From: Chitinophagaceae bacterium
GTDB taxonomy: Bacteria > Bacteroidota > Bacteroidia > Chitinophagales > Chitinophagaceae
Direction of reading: 5' to 3'
Length of the DNA: 10,350 nt
Assembly: GCA_947459455.1 (NCBI GenBank)
Contig: CANHEC010000031.1
Coordinates: 1 to 10,350 of the forward strand
The translations under genes were made by a program, and so were the position numbers. Shown piece after piece: positions 1 to 6,349 of the stretch. Within the stretch, counting starts at the first letter, position 1. The number at the start of each line of letters is the position of its first letter. A model generated the notes under the pieces. That model made no database searches, was not told the DNA's origin, and worked only from the letters and a program-made list of their open reading frames with translations.

Positions 1-1
1 G

Positions 2-706
2 GAGCAAGAGTTTACCAACTGGGCCCGCGGCGAAAGCGATTTATTGTATGGCGCCTTTCTAGTGGCTAAGTATCAATACCCCGACATTCAAACCATCCAA
101 ACGTTTCAGGAAATCGAACGGATCCGCCGCAACATCTGGCTGGAGATGAACAGCTACCTCACGCCGCTGGAGCAAATCAGGATCGTAGAAAACATTCTTT
201 TTACCTACTATAAAATGCGGGGTGGCGAGCTGGCCTACAACCAGCCGAACGACTACCTGATACACAAAGTGGTAGAAAGCAAAAAGGGCAATGCCATCAC
301 CAACGGCATTTTGTACCTGGTGCTGGCCGAGCAGCTGGACCTGCCGGTGCGGGCCATACAGGTGCCCCGCCAGTTTGTGTTGGGTTGGTTTTCGCATCAG
401 GTGTTGTTTGATAATGATGCGCAGCGAACCGCCATGGCCGAGCATATCAAATACTACATCGACCCCAACAGCGGCGTGGCTTTTCAGCAAAAAGATATTG
501 ACCTGTACCTGAAGCGCATCAACGTACCGGCGGCTGAGCATTACTACAAGCCGCAAAGCAATCGGCAAATCATTAAGCTGCTGCTCGAGCAGTTTTCTCT
601 CTGCTTCGATAATGAGCAGTATGCTTACAAAAAGAAAGAGTTGGAAACACTGGCAGGGATTGTATCGGCCGCTATGAAGCTACCTGCCGACGATAGCGAC
701 TGCTAA
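2..706 (+). CDS. SirB1-type transglutaminase-fold protein, 5' end missing
   Basis: The reading frame is open from the left edge (first full codon at 2), so the true start lies outside the window; the TTG at 44 is an internal codon, not a convincing start. The visible part is 234 residues. The core at about 281-400 encodes KKGNAITNGILYLVLAEQLD, then LPVRAIQVPRQFVLGWF, which matches the Transglut_core2 / SirB1 pattern (short helix after a KKG or RRG turn, then 'LGLPV...P.HFLL'). No cysteine stands where classical transglutaminases carry their nucleophile, as is also usual in SirB1 proteins, so enzymatic activity is doubtful. The C-terminal 60 residues look helical. The role in the cell is unknown. 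Its TAA stop overlaps the stop of the convergent TolC-like gene. The family call is fairly sure; the function is not. Confidence 0.78.
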   Translation, partial: EQEFTNWARGESDLLYGAFLVAKYQYPDIQTIQTFQEIERIRRNIWLEMNSYLTPLEQIRIVENILFTYYKMRGGELAYNQPNDYLIHKVVESKKGNAITNGILYLVLAEQLDLPVRAIQVPRQFVLGWFSHQVLFDNDAQRTAMAEHIKYYIDPNSGVAFQQKDIDLYLKRINVPAAEHYYKPQSNRQIIKLLLEQFSLCFDNEQYAYKKKELETLAGIVSAAMKLPADDSDC

Positions 707-2130
707 CGCAAAATACCCGCAGCCCACTGCACACCGTAAAGGCTCTTGAATACCTTGGCCCGGGTTTCGGCTACTTTCTGCTGCGATTCCAGCACTTTGT
801 TTTCACGGCTGTTCAGCAAAAACAGCGTGCTCTCTCCCAGTTCAAACTTCATCAACTCCACCTCCAGCACCTTGCGGTACGCATCCAGTGCCCGCTCCTG
901 CAGCCGCAGCTGCTGTAGCAGGTTTATCTGCTCGTTGAAGTACTGCCGCACTTTGTTCTCAATGTTCAGGCGGGTCATATCGCGGTCAAGGGTGGTACTC
1001 TGAATTTTGATTTTGGCCGCTTTGTAATCGCCACGGCCCTGCCGCAAAAACAGCGGGATGCCTACATCCAGCCCAAATTTGAAGTTGTTGTCGAACGTAA
1101 CGGCACCTGCGCCCTTCCACCATTCGTAGCCCTTCGAGAGGGCGTTGTATTTCAAATCGACGGTTGGCAGCAGACTCTGAAACTTCAGCCGGCGCTCTAC
1201 TTCCAATGCATCCAGTTTGAAATCGAAGCTCTGCAGCTTGGGGTGTGTAGCAGAAGCCAATTGCAACAAATCGTTCAGTGGCTGATACGCAATGCTGAAC
1301 GGATTGATGCTATCGGTATTGACGCCGGGCACCAGGTAGCCAGGTATCAGCACTGGCTTTTCATCGTCCGTCCACAAAAAATTGCTGAGTTCGTAGCCAG
1401 CGGTTATAAAGCGCATCAGCGCTTCATTTTGCTGCGCCTGAAAAGTGAGCAACTGCGTGAGTGCTTCGGTGCTATCCACACCGGCACGGTCGCCCTGCTC
1501 CACAGTAATGCGGATCCCCTCGTAGCGAATCTGGTTAATGCGAACCGCATCGGTGAGCACCTTGTACACCTGGTACTCCCGCACCCAGTTCCAGTAGGCG
1601 CCAATGGCGTCAAACATCAAATCGTTGACGGCCAGCAGGCGTTCGGCCTTGCTTTGGCTTACCAGCAGCTTAGCTTGCTGCAATGCTGCCCGGCGTTTGT
1701 CCATCAGCAGGTTTTTAGCCAGTGGCACCTTAAAGCCCGCATAGCTGCTTTGCCCTTCGGTAATGGAGCGGTTCATACGCAAGCCATTGTTGCTCTCGAT
1801 GCCCGCCATCAGCTCCACCCCAAACCAGGTGGGTATTTTCAGTTCGGTATTCGTGTAGTTGAAATAAGAGGTTCCACCGAAGGTTTTCTGATCGGTGCTG
1901 AAATACACCGACGGATCGAACATACCGCGATTGGCCAGCAAGTAGGCTTCGGCGCCCGATACCAGGTAGCCGGCTTGCTTCATTACCGGATGAAAGTTGC
2001 GCACCAGGGCCAGGTATTCATCAGGCATTAGCTTCAGCAGCGTGTCGGTACCCGCTTGCGCCTGCAAGCGAGTATTGCTCAGCAGCATGGCCAACACCAG
2101 TAAGCAGCATCCTATTCCTTTCTTCAGCAT
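703..2130 (-). CDS. TolC-family outer-membrane efflux/secretion protein
   Basis: This 475-residue protein is the likely outer-membrane channel of the export operon. Residues 1-26 form a signal peptide (positive MLKK start, hydrophobic core, cleavage after about AQA). The mature part has the TolC layout of two related halves: long helical stretches around 155-260 and 375-465, rich in Q, A, L and R, each followed by beta-type segments such as 'LLPTVDLKYNALSKGY' and 'FKFGLDVGIPLFLRQGRGDY', the latter being typical of the second TolC strand region with its 'P(L)F' turn. The length fits the family. It is the last gene of the operon, 53 bases after the HlyD-like gene. The ATG at 2130 is chosen because it directly begins the signal peptide. 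It ends overlapping the stop of the opposite gene, and no separate terminator is visible. Substrate unknown. Confidence 0.9.
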   Translation of the reverse strand: MLKKGIGCCLLVLAMLLSNTRLQAQAGTDTLLKLMPDEYLALVRNFHPVMKQAGYLVSGAEAYLLANRGMFDPSVYFSTDQKTFGGTSYFNYTNTELKIPTWFGVELMAGIESNNGLRMNRSITEGQSSYAGFKVPLAKNLLMDKRRAALQQAKLLVSQSKAERLLAVNDLMFDAIGAYWNWVREYQVYKVLTDAVRINQIRYEGIRITVEQGDRAGVDSTEALTQLLTFQAQQNEALMRFITAGYELSNFLWTDDEKPVLIPGYLVPGVNTDSINPFSIAYQPLNDLLQLASATHPKLQSFDFKLDALEVERRLKFQSLLPTVDLKYNALSKGYEWWKGAGAVTFDNNFKFGLDVGIPLFLRQGRGDYKAAKIKIQSTTLDRDMTRLNIENKVRQYFNEQINLLQQLRLQERALDAYRKVLEVELMKFELGESTLFLLNSRENKVLESQQKVAETRAKVFKSLYGVQWAAGILR

Positions 2131-2157
2131 GTACTTTGTCTTCGCGGTTATTGCGCC

Positions 2158-2174
2158 CTGCCAATAGCTGGCAG
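2158..2174 (-). repeat. Small inverted repeat between the HlyD- and TolC-like genes
   Basis: CTGCCA and TGGCAG form a perfect 6-base stem around a 5-base loop, in the 53-base gap of the export operon, 28 bases before the TolC-like start. There is no T run after it in the direction of transcription, so it is not a standard terminator. It could tune translation or RNA stability of the last gene, or be chance. Confidence 0.4.
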
Positions 2175-2183
2175 AACGATGCT

Positions 2184-3542
2184 TTACTTCTTATCAGCCT
2201 TGCCGGCATCTTTACCTTCGGCCGGCTTGTAAAACTCAGGCGGGAAGCCGTTGATATTTCGCCATAGTTCGTACCATACCGGCACGTCTTTCAGCAGGGC
2301 AAAACCTACCGTGCCGGCTCCCAGCTTCAAGCCCGGAGGCCATTTACGGTCGTCGGGGTCCTCACCTATCAGCACCCGAAACTTGCCATTTACACTGCGG
2401 TTGCTTTCTACGGCTATCACTTTACCACCAAATGTACCATAAGAGGCTTGCGGCCACCCGCTGAATACAATGGCGGGAAAACCATCGAACATGAAACGCA
2501 CTTTCTGGCCTTTGCTCACCAGCGGCAGGTCCATGGGGCTGATGAACAATTCGGCAGCATAGGTCACCTGTTGTGGCACAATCTCCACAATCATTTCGCC
2601 TTCCTTGATGATCTCATTGATGCCCGCCTTTTTGGCTTGTATTACCTGCCCGGCCTGCGGCGCCACCAAATAGTAATAGCCCGAGCGTTGCTCCAGGTTC
2701 TGCTTTTTAATATCAAGCGAAGCGATCTTTTCACGAGCCTCGGCCGCCTGGCTGTTGCTGCTGAAAATATCGCCTTGTGCCTTGGCTATTTTCTCGGCAT
2801 ACTCCTGCGTGGCATTGCTTATTTCCAGCTTGTTGATGATGAGGTCCTGACTCAGGTTGGCCAGATCATTCTGCTTTTCGGTCAGCGCAGCCACGGCCTT
2901 TTGCAGGGTCGCGTTGCGGCGTTCAAACTCAAACTTGCTGATGGCTTCCTTCTCGAACATTTCTTTGGCACGAACCAGCTGTTCGCGGGCCTGGCGTTCG
3001 TCTACTTTGGCGGCATCCAATTCCGCTTTCTTGGCTTCTATCTTACGATCTATCTGCACCCGCTTGTTCTCCAATGAGCTCAGTTTCAGGTCTCGCTGCT
3101 CTACCAGAAAGGAGATTTGCTGTTGTGAAGTATTGGCCTTGCCTTCATAAAAGCGAGCCTTGTCGGCGTTTTGTGCTATTTGCTGCTGCGTCCGCGGAAT
3201 GATATTCGGATCGAGATAGTCGTCCTTTACTTCACCCAGTTGCAGTATGGTATCGCCGGCCTTTACAAAGTCACCCTCTTTCACATACCACTTCAAAATT
3301 TTACCGGGTATCTGGCTGTTCAGTTCCTGTGGGCGGTCGGCCTGGTTGATGGTGGTCACAAACCCGGTGGCACGGATGTTCTGCGTCCACGGCAGGAACA
3401 GGAAAATGAGTACGACAATCAGGATAGCATACATCCAGCGGCTGGTGTAGCGCTTGCGATGCCGCTCATACACCAGCTCCAGCGATTTTACTTCTACCGG
3501 CAGCTTTTCGCCTATGCTGCCCGATACGTGTTCTATATGCAT
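2184..3542 (-). CDS. HlyD-family periplasmic adaptor (membrane fusion protein)
   Basis: This 452-residue protein should bridge the inner-membrane ABC transporter and the TolC-like channel. A short cytoplasmic N-terminus is followed by one membrane helix at about 37-51 (MYAILIVVLIFLFLP). Residues 72-104 are the first half of a biotinyl-lipoyl-like domain (QIPGKILKWYVKEGDFVKAG), the second half being at about 290-323 (YYYLVAPQAGQVIQAKKAG, ending 'EIVPQ'). Between them, about 115-287, lies a long K/E/Q/A-rich coiled-coil hairpin. A beta-barrel-type region follows (about 325-420). The tail is charged, ending in a K/D-rich stretch. This order is that of adaptors of type I secretion and multidrug ABC systems. 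It starts 21 bases after the ABC gene stop and precedes the TolC-like gene, so the three are almost surely one transcript. Confidence 0.92.
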   Translation of the reverse strand: MHIEHVSGSIGEKLPVEVKSLELVYERHRKRYTSRWMYAILIVVLIFLFLPWTQNIRATGFVTTINQADRPQELNSQIPGKILKWYVKEGDFVKAGDTILQLGEVKDDYLDPNIIPRTQQQIAQNADKARFYEGKANTSQQQISFLVEQRDLKLSSLENKRVQIDRKIEAKKAELDAAKVDERQAREQLVRAKEMFEKEAISKFEFERRNATLQKAVAALTEKQNDLANLSQDLIINKLEISNATQEYAEKIAKAQGDIFSSNSQAAEAREKIASLDIKKQNLEQRSGYYYLVAPQAGQVIQAKKAGINEIIKEGEMIVEIVPQQVTYAAELFISPMDLPLVSKGQKVRFMFDGFPAIVFSGWPQASYGTFGGKVIAVESNRSVNGKFRVLIGEDPDDRKWPPGLKLGAGTVGFALLKDVPVWYELWRNINGFPPEFYKPAEGKDAGKADKK

Positions 3543-3563
3543 GGGTGCGACAGTTTCAATAGT

Positions 3564-5219
3564 TTAGTTGCCAATACGGTACACTACATCGGCTACTTGC
3601 AGAAAATCGGGATCATTGGCTGCCACCACAATGGTGCAGTCTTTCATTTCATTTCGCAAAAACGAAATCATTTGCTCTTTCGAGGCCTGGTCCATTCCCT
3701 CCCATGGCTCCTCCAGCAGCAGCAGGCGTGGCTTACCGGCAATGGCCCGCAAAAACAGGATACGTTGGGTAGTGGTTTTGCTCAGCCGGCGGCCCATCGG
3801 GTCCAGCTGCGTATCGAAGCCGTCCTTCAGTTCGGCAACAAAATTGCCCAAGCCTATGCGGTCGGCCAGCCTCATCAGTTCTTGTGGCTTGTAGGCGCAG
3901 TCGCCCAGCGAAATGTTTTCCCACAAAGTGCCATCAAATATTTCTTGCTGGCTGAAGTAGATACCAGTGGCATTGCGCAATGAATCAAGTTCATAGTTGC
4001 CAATTGGAATGCCATTGATGAGCACCTGACCTTCGAATTCGGAATACGAACCGGTGAGCAATCGCAGCAACGTGCTTTTACCAGAACCTTCGGGGCCGGT
4101 GATGCACACCACTTTACCGGGCGATGCCTGCATGTTGAATCCACGCAGCACGGGCTGGTGCTTGCTAAAGCCAAAAGAAAGCTGACGAGTTTCTACACTT
4201 ACCCCGGTTGCTGTTTCCAATGACAGCTTGCCATCCTTCTCCATCGGCTTGTCTATCACCTTGCCCAGCTTTTCTACCGAGGTCAGTACATCATACACTT
4301 TGTCCAGGCTTACTATAAACTTTTCGATGCTGGCCAGTACGGTCAGTATCACAATTTCGGCTGCTACAAACTGACCGACGTTCAGCTCATTATCGATAAG
4401 CAAAATGCCACCTACCACCAGCATGCCCAGTGTAATGACCACTTTAAATACAATGAGCGACCAATACTGGGTAAGCAGAATTTTGAAGTGTGCCGTACGA
4501 GCTTTCAGATAGCCGGCTACCGAATGATCGGTTTTGGTAATGTGCAGGCCGGTGTTGCGTGCATACTTCAGGCTCTTCATCACCCGGGCCGTTTCCTGCA
4601 GCCAGCCCGCCACCTGGTATTTGTAGTCGCTCTCCTCCAGGCTGGTAACCAGGCCACGCTGGCTGGTGTAGCGCAAAATGAGGTACAGTATAAACAGCAG
4701 CAACAAACCAAACACAATGAAGACCGGGTTATACAGCGACAGCAGTATCAAACCGAAGATGATCTGAATGGTGGCCACCGGAATATCGAGCAACAGCTTG
4801 CTCAGCCCTTTTTGCAGCGAAATGACATCGAAAAAACGGTTCACCAGCTCGGGCATAAAGTAGCCGTCCACGCTTCGCATATCCACCCGCGGAATGCGGT
4901 AGGCAAACTCGAAGGCGTATTGTGCAAACAGGTTCTGCTGAATCTTTTCATTCAACTTCATTTGAGCTACCTGCAGCATACCGGTAAACAATACGCCCAG
5001 CGTCACGCCGCCAATCAGCACCACCATGGATGTGCTGAAGCTACCCGCCAATACAAAGTTGATAATGGACTGTATACCCAGTGGCACACTCAGCTGAAGT
5101 AAACCAAAGAGAACGGCGTACAGGTAAATGGCGCTGATCTCCCGACGTTCGAGCCTGATGATGCGAAAAATGCGAAGGATGGAGCGCTGTAGAACTTGCT
5201 GCTGATTATCGGCGGCCAT
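3564..5219 (-). CDS. ABC exporter, fused membrane and ATPase domains, with degenerate ATPase motifs
   Basis: This 551-residue protein is a half-transporter, expected to act as a dimer in the inner membrane and to power export through the HlyD- and TolC-like partners. Six likely membrane helices lie at about 32-56, 62-82, 142-163, 165-184, 251-275 and 283-303; the ATPase domain begins at about 340. There is no N-terminal C39 peptidase domain, so it does not process leader peptides. Walker A is perfect (GPEGSGKST, 375-383) and a Q-loop glutamine is present (about 424). However, the signature reads LSKTTTQR (479-486) instead of LSGGQ, Walker B reads LLLLEE (499-504) with Glu in place of the usual Asp, and the H-switch position reads AND (N535) instead of His. 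ATP binding is likely; hydrolysis may be slow or altered. It is the first gene of the operon. A weak -7-like box (TACTTTTC on the minus strand, 5256-5249) lies 29 bases upstream. Confidence 0.9.
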   Translation of the reverse strand: MAADNQQQVLQRSILRIFRIIRLERREISAIYLYAVLFGLLQLSVPLGIQSIINFVLAGSFSTSMVVLIGGVTLGVLFTGMLQVAQMKLNEKIQQNLFAQYAFEFAYRIPRVDMRSVDGYFMPELVNRFFDVISLQKGLSKLLLDIPVATIQIIFGLILLSLYNPVFIVFGLLLLFILYLILRYTSQRGLVTSLEESDYKYQVAGWLQETARVMKSLKYARNTGLHITKTDHSVAGYLKARTAHFKILLTQYWSLIVFKVVITLGMLVVGGILLIDNELNVGQFVAAEIVILTVLASIEKFIVSLDKVYDVLTSVEKLGKVIDKPMEKDGKLSLETATGVSVETRQLSFGFSKHQPVLRGFNMQASPGKVVCITGPEGSGKSTLLRLLTGSYSEFEGQVLINGIPIGNYELDSLRNATGIYFSQQEIFDGTLWENISLGDCAYKPQELMRLADRIGLGNFVAELKDGFDTQLDPMGRRLSKTTTQRILFLRAIAGKPRLLLLEEPWEGMDQASKEQMISFLRNEMKDCTIVVAANDPDFLQVADVVYRIGN

Positions 5220-5265
5220 GCGGTTGGTTTATCAAGTAGTTGTTTGTTGAAAAGTACAGGCTTCC

Positions 5266-5308
5266 CGCGAATAAAACCTTTCGACAGAAAAAAGGTTTTC
5301 GGGTCGCG
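5266..5308. repeat. Long inverted repeat in the leader of the export operon
   Basis: AAAACCTTT (5273-5281) and AAAGGTTTT (5291-5299) form a perfect 9-base stem around a 9-base loop. The stem can be lengthened outside by CGCGA (5266-5270) with TCGCG (5304-5308), or alternatively by CCCG (5264-5267) with CGGG (5300-5303). It lies 54 to 89 bases upstream of the ABC gene start. It could be a leader-RNA hairpin or a DNA operator; read leftward, the T-rich arm has no further T run, so it is not a clear terminator. Confidence 0.6.
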
Positions 5309-5366
5309 AAAATACCGGGTAAAGCAAGCGAATCTATTTGAATGTCATGCTTTTAGTCAATGATTA

Positions 5367-5389
5367 GGGTTCTATAACCCGGCGTTATA
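5367..5389. repeat. Two overlapping, mutually exclusive inverted repeats
   Basis: GGGTT-CTAT-AACCC (5367-5380) is a perfect 5-base stem. TATAAC-CCGGC-GTTATA (5373-5389) is a perfect 6-base stem that uses the same AACC bases. Only one can form at a time in a transcript. Directly after it, CCCGC (5391-5395) and GCGGG (5401-5405) form a third stem. Confidence 0.5.
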
Positions 5390-5414
5390 CCCCGCAGTCC
5401 GCGGGCTGACATTT

Positions 5415-5428
5415 CGTTAAAATTAACG
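5415..5428. repeat. Operator-like palindrome CGTTAA-AA-TTAACG
   Basis: Two 6-base half sites, CGTTAA and TTAACG, are separated by two bases. The AT-rich centre in a GC-rich setting and the 14-base size are like a binding site for a dimeric repressor. It lies 42 bases upstream of the rightward start at 5471. No regulator gene is seen next to it, so this remains a pattern-based guess. Confidence 0.4.
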
Positions 5429-5447
5429 CCGCTGCGGCTGCAACAGT

Positions 5448-5470
5448 GCCGCCAATTAACTTCGGGCGGC
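5448..5470 (+). repeat. Inverted repeat abutting the start codon at 5471
   Basis: GCCGCC (5448-5453) pairs perfectly with GGCGGC (5465-5470) around an 11-base loop, ending exactly one base before the ATG. In a transcript covering it, the stem would occupy the ribosome landing site of the 5471 gene. Confidence 0.45.
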
Positions 5471-6265
5471 ATGCGCTACTTACGCCCCTTGTTTACCACC
5501 CTGCTGCTTTGCCTGGCTTGCCTGGGTCTTCATGCCCAGCAGTGGGTAGAGGTGCGGGGAACTGTGTACGACAACTCGCAGCGTCATCCGCTCGAAGGCG
5601 TATCGGTAATGAGTACCAGCGGCCGCGGTACCACTACCGATGTGCAGGGCCATTACCGCCTGGTGGTGCCCAGCACCGATTCGGTCTTTTTTTCTTACCA
5701 AAACAGGGCCACCGCCAAGCATCCGGTAGCCAGCATGTCCGACCCTCAATCGTTCAACATGGCGCTGGGGGTATCCAGCCCAAATCCGCTGCCCCCCGTT
5801 ACCATTTACGGCCGCAGCTACAAGGTCGATTCCATCCAAAACCGGCAGGAGTACGCCAAGTACTTCAACTGGCAGCGCCCCAACCCACTGCGCAATGTAA
5901 ACGTGGCCAATGGCGGCGTGGGCATGGATCCGAATGATATCATCAACCTGTTCCGCTTCAGGCGAAACCGCCAGCTGGCCAGCCTGCAGGCCCGACTGGT
6001 AAAGGAAGAACAAGACAAATACGTGGACTACCGCTTCAATAAAGTGTTTGTAAAAAAAGTAACCGGCCTCATCAGCGACCAATCTATCAAGCGGTTCATG
6101 TACAAATACCGGCCACCGTACGATTTTGTGGCCATTGTAAACGATCTGGAGTTGGGCTACTACATACAGCAGTGCTACAAAAAAGAAAGAGGGCTGCTAC
6201 CCCCGGGCGTAGATATTTACCTGCTGGGCGTAGACCCATTGGAAAAAGAGATTGGCCGGGAATAA
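5471..6265 (+). CDS. Secreted protein with carboxypeptidase-regulatory-like domain
   Basis: This 264-residue protein has a signal peptide (MRYLRPLFTTLLLCLACLGL, cleavage after about HAQ at 23). Residues 27-100 match the CarboxypepD_reg-like beta-sandwich common in Bacteroidota: 'VRGTVYDNSQRHPLEGVSV' followed by 'GTTTDVQGHYRLVVP' and 'SVFFSYQ'. The rest (about 105-264) is basic and helical, with a 'FRFRRNRQLASLQARLVKEE' stretch, and is not a TonB receptor, so this is not a truncated SusC. I do not recognise its function; related proteins are periplasmic or outer-membrane associated and of unknown role. The ATG at 5471 is chosen because it directly starts the signal peptide. It is divergent from the export operon and no terminator follows it before the next gene, 84 bases downstream. 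Confidence 0.8.
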   Translation: MRYLRPLFTTLLLCLACLGLHAQQWVEVRGTVYDNSQRHPLEGVSVMSTSGRGTTTDVQGHYRLVVPSTDSVFFSYQNRATAKHPVASMSDPQSFNMALGVSSPNPLPPVTIYGRSYKVDSIQNRQEYAKYFNWQRPNPLRNVNVANGGVGMDPNDIINLFRFRRNRQLASLQARLVKEEQDKYVDYRFNKVFVKKVTGLISDQSIKRFMYKYRPPYDFVAIVNDLELGYYIQQCYKKERGLLPPGVDIYLLGVDPLEKEIGRE

Positions 6266-6312
6266 GCCCGCTTTTGCTTGAACGAGGTAGCCACACAGCC
6301 CTGCCAATCGCC

Positions 6313-6320
6313 TACCTTTA
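6313..6320 (+). promoter_or_regulatory. Candidate -7 box (TACCTTTA) for the acyl-CoA dehydrogenase gene
   Basis: TACCTTTA differs from the Bacteroidota -7 consensus TAnnTTTG only at the last base and stands 29 bases before the ATG at 6350. No TTTG is seen at the expected -33 distance, so support is weak. Confidence 0.3.
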
Positions 6321-6349
6321 CGCCCACTTTAATCAACGATTCTAATCAC

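Larger units (their letters stand above)
5220..5470. promoter_or_regulatory. Divergent intergenic region with many inverted repeats
   Basis: This 251-base gap must hold the promoters for the leftward export operon and the rightward gene at 5471. No coding region is credible here. It contains at least six separate perfect inverted repeats (5266-5308, 5367-5380, 5373-5389, 5391-5405, 5415-5428, 5448-5470), listed individually where most distinct. No convincing pair of -33 and -7 boxes was found for either direction; a TCTATTTG at 5333-5340 matches the -7 consensus except for one key base. Confidence 0.6.

Noticed and set aside
1243..2031. Long plus-strand open frame opposite the TolC-like gene
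   Set aside because: It is the antisense shadow of a clear TolC-family protein; its translation has no domain pattern and no start context.
2448..3983. Long plus-strand open frames at 2448-3077 and 3171-3983
   Set aside because: Both lie antisense to the HlyD-like and ABC genes, and the second spans the junction of two recognised genes; low-complexity Q/H-rich translations indicate shadows.
4488..5102. Plus-strand open frame opposite the ABC membrane domain
   Set aside because: Q- and H-rich translation typical of antisense to membrane-helix codons; the other strand is a clear transporter.
3564..5219. Bacteriocin-type exporter with leader peptidase
   Set aside because: No C39 peptidase domain precedes the first membrane helix and no small leader-bearing peptide gene is seen nearby.
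6278..6349. TTG at 6278 as start of the acyl-CoA dehydrogenase
   Set aside because: It would add 24 residues unlike the family, while the ATG at 6350 gives the normal length; a -7-like box also lies inside this extension.
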